This document shows, piece after piece, positions 18,387 through 27,252 of a DNA stretch of 64,000 nt (within the stretch, counting starts at the first letter, position 1; each line of letters starts with the position of its first letter). Source of the stretch: Eilatimonas milleporae (GTDB lineage: Bacteria; Pseudomonadota; Alphaproteobacteria; Sphingomonadales; Kordiimonadaceae). The stretch lies in contig NZ_REFR01000010.1 of the NCBI RefSeq assembly GCF_003688555.1, forward strand, positions 1 through 64,000, written 5' to 3'. Made by a program: the position numbers and the translations under genes. The notes beneath the pieces were generated by a model. The model was not told where the DNA came from. It saw only the letters and a program-made list of their open reading frames with translations, and did no database searches.

Positions 18387-18692
18387 CCCTGCCGGCCGCC
18401 GTTTCTCTAAACCAAGACATTCCCGGGGTGCGGCGTCCCTGATATTCGGTGGTCCATGCCGCTTCGCGGATGCACCGGCTCGTGCCGATCTGGCGTTGTC
18501 CATCTGGTTTGCCTGCCTCTTGTGCTGTTTGCCGGTGTCGAGGGTCCCCTTTTTAAGGGGGCGGCCATGCAGCGATCATGGGGGTGTCATGATGTGTGCC
18601 CTCTGGTCTTTGCGCTGCCTTTGGTGCAGACTTGCCACCCTTGCCGGTCAAAGTCGGATTTTACCCATGCATCCGCCAGTCGGGAGTTTTTC
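18387..18692. other. intergenic gap, nothing recognised
   Basis: About 300 bases between the DUF2336 gene and the aminotransferase. Open frames cross it, but none has a ribosome site or recognisable protein. I see no clear hairpin, repeat or operator. Confidence 0.5.
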
Positions 18693-19853
18693 ATGATCCT
18701 GCCAAGCCAGCGTGGTCTGTTCGATATACCACGTGATTTGTGCTATCTGAACGCGGCCTACATGACCCCGCTCACACGGGCGCAGCAGTCGGCTGCGGAC
18801 ATGGCGGTCGCCCAGAATATGCGACCGTGGGAGGTTGCCCCGGAAGATTTCTTCACCACCGTTGAAGAGGTGCGCGGCCTTGCCGCGACCCTTCTTGGAA
18901 CCACGGCGGATCATATCGCCCTCGTGCCGGCCACCAGCTACGGCATTGCCACGGCCGCCCGCAATCTGAGCGCTGCACCGGGCCAGCAGGTGCTTTTGCT
19001 GGAGGGTCAGTTCCCCTCCAATGTCTATGAATGGATGCACTGGGCGAAGCGGCAGGGGGCTGAAACGGTTTTCATCGGCACCCCTGACGATGATGACTGG
19101 ACCGGTCCGCTGCTTGCCGCGATTGAGGCCGCCGGAGACCGTGTTGCGCTTGCGGCTCTGCCGAATGTGCATTGGTCTTCCGGGGCCGTGGTGGACCTGC
19201 CGCGTGTCTCGGCGGCCCTCAAAAAGGTTGGCGCCGCCCTTGTACTGGATATGACCCAGTCCCTGGGCGCCATGCCTTTCGATTTGGAGGCCGTGGACCC
19301 CGATTTCATCGCGATGGGAAGCTATAAGTGGCTGCTTGGGCCATACGGGCTGGGGCTGCTTTATGTGGCGGCGCGCCACCATGACGGCGAACCTCTCGAA
19401 CAGAACTGGATCGCACGCGAGGACAGCGAGGATTTTGCCGGTCTTGTCCATTATAAACAAGGGTATCAGCCGGGCGCGCGGCGCTTTGATATGGGCGAAC
19501 GGTCACAGTTTATTCTGGCCCCGGTTCTGAAAACGGGCCTGCGGCATATTCTCGACTGGGGTGTGGACAATATCGCTGCGACCCTGTCCGCGCTGAACAT
19601 GCGTCTGGCCGAACGGCTGGCTGCCATGGGACTGCGTCCCGTTGACGCGGCATATCGCAGTCCGCACCTTTTGGGCGTACACATGGACGGGCGCGGCGGG
19701 CAGGTCCTGCAGGCCCTGAAACAGGACGGCGTTTCAGCCAGTCTGCGCGGCGATATGTTGCGTCTGTCTCCACACCTTTGGGTGGACAGGGACGACGAGG
19801 ACAGATTTGCCGCGGCTCTTCAGGATGTCTGTGTGCCTGCCGGTGGGTTTTAA
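18693..19853 (+). CDS. class V aminotransferase (PLP-dependent)
   Basis: A 386-residue fold-type I enzyme of the aminotransferase V/cysteine desulfurase superfamily. The PLP lysine is K212 in GSYKWLLGPYG; D186 in LVLDMTQSLG contacts the pyridine nitrogen, and H160 in NVHWSSG stacks on the ring. The conserved desulfurase active-site cysteine loop is not apparent, so this is more likely an aminotransferase or lyase than a true NifS/IscS. The start ATG 18693 gives the typical N-terminal FDIPRDLCYLNAA. Stand-alone gene; substrate unknown. Confidence 0.85.
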   Translation: MILPSQRGLFDIPRDLCYLNAAYMTPLTRAQQSAADMAVAQNMRPWEVAPEDFFTTVEEVRGLAATLLGTTADHIALVPATSYGIATAARNLSAAPGQQVLLLEGQFPSNVYEWMHWAKRQGAETVFIGTPDDDDWTGPLLAAIEAAGDRVALAALPNVHWSSGAVVDLPRVSAALKKVGAALVLDMTQSLGAMPFDLEAVDPDFIAMGSYKWLLGPYGLGLLYVAARHHDGEPLEQNWIAREDSEDFAGLVHYKQGYQPGARRFDMGERSQFILAPVLKTGLRHILDWGVDNIAATLSALNMRLAERLAAMGLRPVDAAYRSPHLLGVHMDGRGGQVLQALKQDGVSASLRGDMLRLSPHLWVDRDDEDRFAAALQDVCVPAGGF

Positions 19854-19945
19854 AGTGTGATCTTGCAAAAAAGAAACATGATCACCTTCCCAAAAGCATC
19901 TGATTGATATACAGTTTTCCGCTATGGAAACGGGGGAAGCGCATA

Positions 19946-20671
19946 ATGGTTTCCATTGGTGTACAGGGCGGTGTTTACCGCCAGGCTGCCTGCTTGCAAT
20001 GTCCGGCTCGACCGCGGATGTTGTGTGCCGGTATGACGAACGAGCTCTTGCCCGCGCTGGGGTCCATCGCGACCGATGTGCGTCTGGATAAGGGCGAAAC
20101 CCTTTTTTACGAAGGGGATGACGCGAAATACGTCTATAATGTGAAAAAAGGCTATGTCCGCCTCAGCAGGCTGGGTGTGGACGGGCGCCGTCAGGTTATG
20201 GGCTTTCTGACCGTGGGCGACTATATGGGCCATACGGGCAAATCCCAGTATGCCATTTCCGCCGAAGCGCTGACCGATGCCGAAGTGTGCCGGTTTAGCC
20301 GCTCAGATCTGGAATCGCTGTTGTCCCAGTATCCGCAGTTGGAGCGGCAATTCCACCACATGACCGCCGGTCTTCTGGATGACATGCTGGATCTGCTGTT
20401 CACGCTTGGCCGGAAAAATGCCATCGAAAGGGTGGCCTCTTTTCTCGACAACGCTCTGGACCGGCAGATTCAAAGCGATGAACCTGCGACCCAGATCTGG
20501 CTGCCGATGACGCGGGCCGATATTGCCGATTTTCTGGGACTGACCCTGGAAACCGTAAGCCGGGCTTTTTCCCGTCTGCGGAAAGAAGGCATCATTGATA
20601 TCGAACATGCCCACACCATCCATATCCTCCAGCGTGCGCGTCTGATCGATATTGCCAGCGGCGATGGTTGA
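19946..20671 (+). CDS. fnr: FNR-family oxygen-sensing regulator
   Basis: A 241-residue Crp/Fnr regulator with an N-terminal CxxC-x7-C (C16, C19, C27) and a fourth cysteine C115 in DAEVCRF, aligned with C122 of E. coli FNR. These four should hold an oxygen-labile [4Fe-4S] cluster, so it should be active as a dimer without oxygen. The cyclic-nucleotide-like barrel spans about 35-150. The C-terminal helix-turn-helix has L-E-T-V-S-R with E202, S205 and R206, the FNR code for TTGAT. A matching site lies upstream of hemN (768-781). A strong terminator at 20719-20752 follows. Confidence 0.93.
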   Translation: MVSIGVQGGVYRQAACLQCPARPRMLCAGMTNELLPALGSIATDVRLDKGETLFYEGDDAKYVYNVKKGYVRLSRLGVDGRRQVMGFLTVGDYMGHTGKSQYAISAEALTDAEVCRFSRSDLESLLSQYPQLERQFHHMTAGLLDDMLDLLFTLGRKNAIERVASFLDNALDRQIQSDEPATQIWLPMTRADIADFLGLTLETVSRAFSRLRKEGIIDIEHAHTIHILQRARLIDIASGDG

Positions 20672-20718
20672 GACGCAAAGGTCCGGCATTCGCGATTGAC
20701 ATGCGAACTGATTATGTG

Positions 20719-20752
20719 AACGGGGCCGGCTGATGCCGGCCCCGTTCTTTTT
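20719..20752 (+). terminator. Rho-independent terminator after fnr
   Basis: A perfect 12-bp stem (20719-20730 with 20735-20746, AACGGGGCCGGC and its complement), loop TGAT, followed by CTTTTT. It ends the fnr transcript 48 bases after its stop. Confidence 0.92.
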
Positions 20753-20929
20753 GTCGATCAGTCTTTGGTTGCATCATTATGAACCATGTTTCGTAATGGA
20801 ACATTTTTTCCCGTTTTGCCTGTATCGTTATAGATCATGTCCTGGCTTATGTTTCTCTAAGTCTTTGATATTAAATACCATTCACGCCTTGGCACGAAGA
20901 CTGCGATAATAATGGCGTTTTACAGCATT

Positions 20930-21029
20930 GCCTGAGGCTGTGAAACTGTTCGGAGTGAGTATCCGCTGCGTTTGCCTGAGCGTTTCGGATAGACTTTGTG
21001 GGGCGGACAGTCATGTCCGCCTTTTTTTT
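20930..21029 (+). ncRNA. candidate small RNA ending at a strong terminator
   Basis: A second intrinsic terminator (21002-21029) lies 250 bases after the fnr terminator, with no convincing + strand gene between them. An 88-residue open frame at 20928 runs through this terminator and is not protein-like. The segment before it contains TATCCG at 20963-20968, complementary to CGGATA at 20987-20992. A terminator with nothing obvious to terminate suggests an independent transcript. I could not find a good -35/-10 pair or match it to 6S, SRP or other known RNA, so the 5' end is a guess. Confidence 0.3.
21002..21029 (+). terminator. Rho-independent terminator
   Basis: Stem GGCGGACA (21002-21009) with TGTCCGCC (21014-21021), loop GTCA, then eight T residues (21022-21029). 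It is oriented to end + strand transcription coming from the fnr side; the gene on the right (21187-22608) is on the other strand. Confidence 0.88.
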
Positions 21030-21161
21030 GTCTCCCAAGCTATACGGACGGCCGATTATGCACTTTGTTGGGCATGCACGCCCCAAGTGCCGGCCACTGT
21101 CATGCCCTGGGCACAGCACAGTCACATAGGGCACAATCACATATCGGACGGATGCCGGGGT

Positions 21162-21194
21162 TGGTTTCAGTTGACCAGGGATGGTTTCAGTTGA
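21162..21194. repeat. short direct repeat overlapping a gene 3' end
   Basis: TGGTTTCAGTTGA occurs at 21162-21174 and again at 21182-21194, a 20-base period. The second copy includes the stop codon of the minus-strand dehydrogenase at 21187-22608. Confidence 0.8.
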
Positions 21195-22608
21195 AAAGAG
21201 CGCCGGGGTTCAGGATGCCCTTCGGGTCCAGGGCCTTTTTGATGGCGCGCTGTGTCTCCAGCCGTGCCGGGGTGCTGAGGCGCGCCAGTTCCCCCCGTTT
21301 GATGGTGCCGATGCCATGCTCTGCCGAAATGGAGCCGCCGTGATCTGTGACAAAATCATGGACCATCCGGTTCATACCGTCCCAAAGGGCGAGAAAATCT
21401 CCCTTTTCGGCACCTTTCGGCTGCATCACGTTGAAGTGCAGGTTGCCGTCACCCATATGGCCGAAGGGCGTGACCCGGATACCGGGAAAGGCAGCCTCAA
21501 GCGCGGGTGTCGCAACGGTCAGAAATGCCGGGACCTTGCCGACGGGGACGGAAATGTCATGCTTGACGCTGGCGCCTTCCTTGGACTGTGCCTCCGACAG
21601 GCTTTCCCGCAGACGCCAGAATTCACTCCGCTGGCGGTTCGACTGGGCGATGGAGGCATCCTGCGCCAGGCCGGCCTCAAGAGCATTCTCCAGAAGTTTT
21701 TCAAGTGGTCCGGTCAACCCGGACCGCGCTTCTGCGCCGCCCAGTTCCAACAAAACATACCAGGGGCTGATATGCTCGAAAGGCCGGCGTGTTCCCGGAA
21801 TATGGGTCAGAACCATCTCAAGGCCGGTCTCGCAGATCAGTTCAAAGACGGAAACCCTGTCTCCGCCATGGTCACGGGCCAGAGACAACAGCTCAAGGGC
21901 CGCGCCCGGATCCCGCACCGCAATGAAGGCGGTGGCTCGGCTCTTTTCCGCAGGGCTCAGTTGAAGTGTGGCCTTTGTGATAATACCAAGTGTGCCTTCG
22001 CTGCCGATCAGAAGCTGTTTCAGATCGTAACCGCGATTGTCCTTGCGCAGCGGGGACAGGTCTTCGAAGATTTTCCCGTCCGCCAGGACCGCTTCCACCC
22101 CGAGGACCAGACGCCGCATCGTGCCATAGCGGATGACATGAACGCCGCCGGCATTGGTGGCGATGGTGCCGCCCACCGTGCAGCTGCCTTCCGATGCCAG
22201 GGACAGGGGAAACATCCGGCCGGCTTTTTCGGCGGCATCCTGTACGGCGGCAATGGTGCAGCCCGCTTCCGCCAGCAGCGAATGGTCGTCTGCGTCCACG
22301 TGGATGACCGATGTCATCCTTTTCAGGCTGACAAGGATTTCGCGGCGTCCGTTCAGTCCCGGCAGGCCGCCGGCGACCAGTCCCGTATTGCCGCCCTGCG
22401 GGACCACCGGCAGTCCATGGTCATGGCAATAGCGCACGGCGCGGGACAAGGCGTCGGTATCGCCGGGCATCAGCATGATGTCGGTGCTGCCGGTATACCG
22501 GCCCCGCCAGTCGGCCATGTGGGGGGCGATCCGTGCCGGGTCGTCTGTGACACTGTCTTCACCGACGAGCGCCCGCAATGCGGCCAAATGCTCCGACAGT
22601 GCCGTCAT
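21187..22608 (-). CDS. FAD-linked D-2-hydroxyacid dehydrogenase (D2HGDH/GlcD family)
   Basis: A 473-residue flavoprotein with a PCMH-type FAD-binding domain (VVPQGGNTGLVAGGLP near residue 75; GGTIATNAGGVHVIRYG near 140) and a C-terminal FAD-oxidase domain containing PFGHMGDGNLHFN and SISAEHGIGTIKR. This pattern fits D-2-hydroxyglutarate or D-lactate dehydrogenases that pass electrons to an acceptor protein. Its start overlaps the stop of the Sua5/TsaC gene by four bases, so it is translated from the same transcript. The biological link with tRNA threonylcarbamoylation is not obvious; the pairing is common in alphaproteobacteria. Confidence 0.88.
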   Translation of the reverse strand: MTALSEHLAALRALVGEDSVTDDPARIAPHMADWRGRYTGSTDIMLMPGDTDALSRAVRYCHDHGLPVVPQGGNTGLVAGGLPGLNGRREILVSLKRMTSVIHVDADDHSLLAEAGCTIAAVQDAAEKAGRMFPLSLASEGSCTVGGTIATNAGGVHVIRYGTMRRLVLGVEAVLADGKIFEDLSPLRKDNRGYDLKQLLIGSEGTLGIITKATLQLSPAEKSRATAFIAVRDPGAALELLSLARDHGGDRVSVFELICETGLEMVLTHIPGTRRPFEHISPWYVLLELGGAEARSGLTGPLEKLLENALEAGLAQDASIAQSNRQRSEFWRLRESLSEAQSKEGASVKHDISVPVGKVPAFLTVATPALEAAFPGIRVTPFGHMGDGNLHFNVMQPKGAEKGDFLALWDGMNRMVHDFVTDHGGSISAEHGIGTIKRGELARLSTPARLETQRAIKKALDPKGILNPGALFN

Positions 22609-23666
22609 GGCGTGGATATCCCCGTGCCGTTATCCGGTGCTGGCTCCGCCATATCCCTCTCCTCATCCTGCCGGGCATTCTTCGGGGCGGCGGCGCGGGA
22701 CAGCCGGTCGTTTATGGCGATCCCGATGCCTTCCGCCGGGATGGGGGCAATGGCGATTTCTCCCGTAGCTCCGGCTCCCAGACGCGCATCCGCGGCGCGC
22801 AGCATGGCAAACAGATTGGCGGCCGCTTCCCTCAGGTCGCCGTCCGGGCTCAGATTGAAATCCCCCGAAGAACGGCCGAAACCGATACGCACCCGCCCCG
22901 GTGCCGGTGCCGTTGTGTTCAGACGCACGGCGGCACTGGGGGCATAATGGCTGGCAAGCTGACCGGGCGCGGTCACGGCCGGCGTCCGGCCGCTGCCGGA
23001 TGCGGCATGTCTATCCTGCTGTTGCAGGGGCATTCCGGTGGTGTCCATGATCTGCTCGGCGGTGATGCTGCCGGGACGCAGCAGACTGACGCCCGCATCG
23101 TCAATGCCGACGATGGTTGATTCTATCCCCAGCCTGGTCGGGCCGGCATCGAGGATCAGGGCGACGCCGGTCAGCATGTCCTCCGATACATGGGCCGGTG
23201 TGGTGGGCGACACATGGCCCGAGAGATTGGCGCTGGGGGCGGCGACGGGTCTGCCGAGCCGGCGGATGACGTCCCGTGCCGCAGAAACATCCGGGCACCG
23301 CACGGCCAGCGTATCAAGTCCCGCCGTGACTTCCCGGGCGATGGTGCTGTCGGGGCGGCGCTTCAGAACCAGGGTGAGGGGGCCGGGCCAGAAATGTTTC
23401 ATCAGACGGTCCGCCGCCTCCGGCACGATGACATGTCGGTGGGCCATTTCAGGGCCGTCCACATGGCATATCAACGGATTGTAGGCGGGGCGGCCCTTGG
23501 CCGCATATATGGCCCTGACCGCCGAACCCTGCGTGGCGTCCGCGCCCAGGCCGTAAACCGTTTCCGTCGGCAGCGCGACAAGGGCGCCCTTGCGCAGCAG
23601 GCGGGCAGCCGTTTCACGGGCCGCCTCATCCCCGGCGGGCAGGATTTGACCTATTGTTTTCGCCAT
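22605..23666 (-). CDS. sua5: L-threonylcarbamoyladenylate synthase, Sua5 type
   Basis: Makes threonylcarbamoyl-AMP from threonine, bicarbonate and ATP for the t6A37 modification of tRNA. The YrdC domain (about 1-205) has PTETVYGLGADA and the basic KGRPAYNPLICHV motif. The 353-residue length includes the extra Sua5 C-terminal domain, so it is the long Sua5 form rather than short TsaC. ATG 23666 is preferred over a TTG two codons upstream. The ribosome site is weak. The stop overlaps the following dehydrogenase start (ATGA). Confidence 0.92.
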   Translation of the reverse strand: MAKTIGQILPAGDEAARETAARLLRKGALVALPTETVYGLGADATQGSAVRAIYAAKGRPAYNPLICHVDGPEMAHRHVIVPEAADRLMKHFWPGPLTLVLKRRPDSTIAREVTAGLDTLAVRCPDVSAARDVIRRLGRPVAAPSANLSGHVSPTTPAHVSEDMLTGVALILDAGPTRLGIESTIVGIDDAGVSLLRPGSITAEQIMDTTGMPLQQQDRHAASGSGRTPAVTAPGQLASHYAPSAAVRLNTTAPAPGRVRIGFGRSSGDFNLSPDGDLREAAANLFAMLRAADARLGAGATGEIAIAPIPAEGIGIAINDRLSRAAAPKNARQDEERDMAEPAPDNGTGISTP

Positions 23667-23831
23667 GCACAAATTCTATCGTGGCCCGCCTTGTTCGCAA
23701 TATGAAATGGGTGTCATGCGAAATGCCGTCGCCTGTTCGGGACAGTGCCGGCCCGGTTTACCCGGACGGCTTTATGCCCGCAAGCCATTCCGGCACCCGG
23801 AACCGTTCTGATTGAAGCAAAGAGGTCGATC

Positions 23832-25625
23832 ATGTCCGATTATTCCGCCCCGATTGAGGAAATTCAGTTCGCACTGGAAACTGTCGGCGGCATGGCCGAC
23901 TGGCCCAGCTTGCCCGGGTTTGCGGAGGCGGGCGACGATCTGGTCGCCGCCGTCCTGGAAGAGGCCGGCAAGCTGGCCTCCGAGGTGATCGCTCCGACAA
24001 ACCCGGTCGGGGACAGGGAGGGGGCTGTCCTGACCGATGGTGTGGTAAAGACGCCGGATGATTTCAAGGCTATGCACCGGGCCTATGTGGACGGCGGGTG
24101 GCCGACGCTGGCCTTCGACAGTGAATATGGCGGACAGGGCCTGCCCGGCGCCCTTGCCATGGCCGTGACGGAAATGGTCACCTCCGCCAATATGGCCTAC
24201 AGCCTGAACCCGCTTCTGACATCCGGTGCGATTTCTGCCCTGACGGCCCATGGCAGCGATGAGCAGAAATCCCTCTATCTGCCGAAGCTGATATCCGGCG
24301 CCTGGACAGGCACCATGAATCTGACGGAGCCCCAGGCGGGCTCCGACGTCGGCGCTTTGCGGTCCAAGGCGGAAAAACAGCCCGACGGGTCCTATCTGAT
24401 CACGGGTCAGAAAATCTATATCACCTGGGGCGAGCATGACCTGGCCGAAAACATTGTCCACCTCGTCCTCGCGCGCCTGCCCGGCGCGCCCGAGGGCACG
24501 CGCGGGATTTCCATGTTCGTGGTGCCGAAGTTCCTCGTCAATGCGGATGGCACCCTGGGCGCGCGCAACGATGTGCGGTGCGTCAGCCTTGAGCATAAGC
24601 TGGGCATCCATGCCAGTCCCACCTGCGTCATGTCTTTCGGCGACGAGGGCAAGTGTGTCGGCTATATCGTCGGCGAGGAAAATCGCGGCATGCGCAATAT
24701 GTTCACCATGATGAACCATGCCCGCGTCGGTGTCGGCCTGGAAGGTGTGGCAATCGCCGAACGGGCCTATCAGAAAGCTGTGATCTACGCCCGTGAGCGG
24801 GTGCAGTCCGCTGCCATCGGGGCCAAGACCCGGGATGCCGTCACCATCGTCCACCACCCCGATGTGCGCCGTATGCTGATGACCATGCGCGCCTATGCCG
24901 AGGCCAGCCGGGCCATCATCTACCGGAATGCCTGGGCCATGGACAGGTCTCACAAACTGGAAAACCCCGAAGGCCGCAAGGCCGCCGAGGGCGAGGCCGA
25001 TCTGTTGACCCCGGTTTCCAAGGCCTTCTCCACCGATCTGGGGGTCGAGGCCGCGTCGCTCGGCATTCAGGTCCATGGCGGCATGGGCTTTGTCGAGGAA
25101 ACCGGTGCGGCGCAACATTACCGCGACGCTCGTATCGCCCCGATTTATGAAGGCACGAACGGCATTCAGGCACTGGATCTGGTGGGGCGGAAACTGAATG
25201 CGGACGGCGGCGCGCACTGGCGCGCCCTGATCGATGAGATGCGGACCTTCTGTCAGGGGATGGACCGTGCCATGGCGCCGCAACAGGAAACATTGATGGC
25301 GGGAATCGCGGCTTTGCAGGACGCGGCGGAAACCCTGTTCGCCAACGGGTTCGAGCGGATCGTCGATACCGCCGGGGCGGCGACCCCTTATCTGCGTCTG
25401 TTCGGTACGGTGCTAGGCGCCTATCTCCTCGCCCGTCAGGCGATGGAGGCCGAGAGGCGTTTGGCGGCGGGCGAGGGCAATCCCGCTTTCCTCCGGGCGA
25501 AAATCGCCACGGCCCGCTTTTTCATTGAGCAGATCCTGCCGGCGGCGACAGCCCTTCTCGGTCCGGTCAAGGGGGGCGCCGCCCATCTGTTCGATCTGGA
25601 CGAAGAGGATTTCGCCCGTGCCTGA
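23832..25625 (+). CDS. acyl-CoA dehydrogenase (DmdC/FadE5-like, long form)
   Basis: A 597-residue flavoprotein that oxidises an acyl-CoA to the 2-enoyl-CoA. It shows the extended N-terminus (YSAPIEEIQFAL), LTEPQAGSDVGALRSKAE, an FAD-binding QVHGGMGFVEETGAAQ block and the catalytic glutamate in IYEGTNGIQALDL, plus a C-terminal acyl-CoA dehydrogenase extension. This architecture is shared by 3-methylmercaptopropionyl-CoA dehydrogenase (DmdC) and long-chain FadE-like enzymes; substrate length cannot be decided. ATG 23832 has AGAGG upstream. It overlaps the next gene by eight bases. Confidence 0.92.
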   Translation: MSDYSAPIEEIQFALETVGGMADWPSLPGFAEAGDDLVAAVLEEAGKLASEVIAPTNPVGDREGAVLTDGVVKTPDDFKAMHRAYVDGGWPTLAFDSEYGGQGLPGALAMAVTEMVTSANMAYSLNPLLTSGAISALTAHGSDEQKSLYLPKLISGAWTGTMNLTEPQAGSDVGALRSKAEKQPDGSYLITGQKIYITWGEHDLAENIVHLVLARLPGAPEGTRGISMFVVPKFLVNADGTLGARNDVRCVSLEHKLGIHASPTCVMSFGDEGKCVGYIVGEENRGMRNMFTMMNHARVGVGLEGVAIAERAYQKAVIYARERVQSAAIGAKTRDAVTIVHHPDVRRMLMTMRAYAEASRAIIYRNAWAMDRSHKLENPEGRKAAEGEADLLTPVSKAFSTDLGVEAASLGIQVHGGMGFVEETGAAQHYRDARIAPIYEGTNGIQALDLVGRKLNADGGAHWRALIDEMRTFCQGMDRAMAPQQETLMAGIAALQDAAETLFANGFERIVDTAGAATPYLRLFGTVLGAYLLARQAMEAERRLAAGEGNPAFLRAKIATARFFIEQILPAATALLGPVKGGAAHLFDLDEEDFARA

Positions 25626-26841
25626 GGAAGCGATACCTGATGAAACTGTCGCCGGGGATGACGCTGTCAGCAGCGCCGAGGCACCGCGCATCGCCGACCA
25701 CCGGGACAGCGTACGTGCCGCCAGTGCGGGGGAGAAACTGACCTATCCGGTGGATGCCGTGCCGGATGGTGTCAGTGTTCTGCAATTGGCCGATGGGCTG
25801 ATCTGGGCGCGTATTCCGCTGCCGTGGTCGCTCGACCATATCAATGTCTACCTATTTGATGAAGGGGACTCCTGGACGTTGATCGATACCGGCGCCAAGG
25901 GGGAACGCGGCCGGCAGGTCTGGTTTGACCTCGAGGACAGGGTTCTCGACGGAAAGCCCATAGGGCGGGTGATCGCAACCCATCTGCATCCCGACCATCT
26001 GGGACTGGCCGGGTGGCTGTGCGAACGTCATGGTGCCGAATTCTGGATGACACAGACGGAATATCTTCTGGCGCAGACCCTTTGGCTTGGCGCGGCGCAG
26101 CAAATCCCTCAGGCCGAACTGGACTTCATGTGGGCGGCCGGCGTGGACCGCCAGGTGGAATCCATGGTGCGGTCCGTCGGCTATGGCAGCTACAAGAAAG
26201 GGGTGTCCGCCCTGCCGGGACAGTATGTCCGGATGGAGGAAGGCACGCTTTTGAAACTTGGCGGGCGTCTCTGGCAGGTTGTCATCGGCCGTGGCCACTG
26301 CCCGGAACATGCCTGTCTTGTCTGCCTGGATGAGCCCCTGTTCATTTCCGGCGATCAGGTTCTGCCAAGAATTACATCCAATGTGTCGGTTTATGCGCGG
26401 GAGCCGCGCGCCAATCCGCTTGGCCACTGGATCGCCAGTCTTGACCGTTTGAAGGCCATACCCGGCGATCCGCTGGTGCTGCCGTCGCATGGAAAGGTTT
26501 TCAAGGGACTGCACCGCCGGCTGGACGATCTGATCCGGGGGCATGTGGACAAGCTGGCCGCCCTGCATGAACATTGCCGGCAGGAACGCACGGCGGTTGA
26601 AACCTTTCCCGCATTGTACCGCCGCAAGATCACCGGCTTTGATTTTTTCATGGCCCTGGGCGAAGCGGTGGCCCACTGTCACCTTCTCGAAGCCTTGGGC
26701 CTGCTGGACAGGCGTCAGGACGGCGATGTTTACCGGTTCAAGGCAAAAGGGCGGTTCGATGCCGAGGCGGTCGCGCCCGGTACCCTGGCCTTGCCGGGGG
26801 TGGCGCTGGCGCCTTTCCACCTGCACGATGCCGCGGCCTAG
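25618..26841 (+). CDS. metallo-beta-lactamase-fold hydrolase
   Basis: A 407-residue MBL-fold protein with the zinc motif THLHPDHLGLAGW near residue 125, a later GHCPEH, FISGDQVLP and a C-terminal LPSHG histidine, followed by a winged-helix-like tail (EALGLLDRRQDGDVYRFKAKG). The tail fits the LACTB2-like group of MBL proteins. GTG 25618 is used: it lies inside the last codons of the acyl-CoA dehydrogenase gene, which implies translational coupling. A thioester- or lactone-hydrolysing role next to an acyl-CoA dehydrogenase is plausible but inferred. Confidence 0.85.
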   Translation: MPEEAIPDETVAGDDAVSSAEAPRIADHRDSVRAASAGEKLTYPVDAVPDGVSVLQLADGLIWARIPLPWSLDHINVYLFDEGDSWTLIDTGAKGERGRQVWFDLEDRVLDGKPIGRVIATHLHPDHLGLAGWLCERHGAEFWMTQTEYLLAQTLWLGAAQQIPQAELDFMWAAGVDRQVESMVRSVGYGSYKKGVSALPGQYVRMEEGTLLKLGGRLWQVVIGRGHCPEHACLVCLDEPLFISGDQVLPRITSNVSVYAREPRANPLGHWIASLDRLKAIPGDPLVLPSHGKVFKGLHRRLDDLIRGHVDKLAALHEHCRQERTAVETFPALYRRKITGFDFFMALGEAVAHCHLLEALGLLDRRQDGDVYRFKAKGRFDAEAVAPGTLALPGVALAPFHLHDAAA

Positions 26842-26891
26842 TGTCTTTTCGTGCTAAGGTTTTGACCGCGCCGCATCGCATCTTATAACAT

Positions 26892-26920
26892 CGCCCGTGC
26901 CTGAAAGCACGGCACGGGCG
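26892..26920. other. intergenic hairpin before xseB
   Basis: A perfect 10-bp inverted repeat, CGCCCGTGCC (26892-26901) and GGCACGGGCG (26911-26920), with a nine-base loop. No T run follows on either strand, so it is not a standard terminator; it may lie in the leader of the xseB mRNA. Confidence 0.6.
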
Positions 26921-26952
26921 ACACGCATACGACACACCAGCAAGGCATCCGC

Positions 26953-27252
26953 ATGACATCCAAAACCGATGAATCCCCCATTTCAGACGATCTGAAAGCC
27001 CAAATCCAGGCCATGACCTTTGAAGATGCCATGATGGCGCTGGAGGATGTGGTCAGCCGGTTGGAATCGGGCGGCGCCTCGCTTGAGGAATCCATCGACC
27101 TGTACGCCCGTGGTACGGCCCTGAAGGCACACTGCGATGCCAAGCTGAAAGGGGCCCAGGCCAAGATTGAGAAACTGACACTGGGCGAGGGCGGCCCGGT
27201 GGGCGCGGCCCCGCTGGATGTCGGCGATTCCGACAGAGATTCCAATCCATGA
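26953..27252 (+). CDS. xseB: exodeoxyribonuclease VII small subunit
   Basis: A 99-residue helical protein with the core FEDAMMALEDVVSRLESGG-ASLEESIDLYARGTAL typical of XseB, which assembles in several copies with XseA for single-strand DNA degradation. The xseA gene is not adjacent, as is usual in alphaproteobacteria. It overlaps ispA by four bases and begins the conserved xseB-ispA-dxs-tlyA block. Confidence 0.93.
   Translation: MTSKTDESPISDDLKAQIQAMTFEDAMMALEDVVSRLESGGASLEESIDLYARGTALKAHCDAKLKGAQAKIEKLTLGEGGPVGAAPLDVGDSDRDSNP

Noticed and set aside
20928-21194. 88-codon + strand ORF between fnr and the dehydrogenase
   Set aside because: It runs through the strong terminator at 21002-21029, has no ribosome site and no protein-like pattern.
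21181-22947. 588-codon + strand open frame
   Set aside because: Antisense to the D-2-hydroxyacid dehydrogenase and Sua5; its composition is shadow-like.
26892-26920. Terminator before xseB
   Set aside because: The stem is perfect but there is no T run on either strand, so it is listed only as a hairpin.
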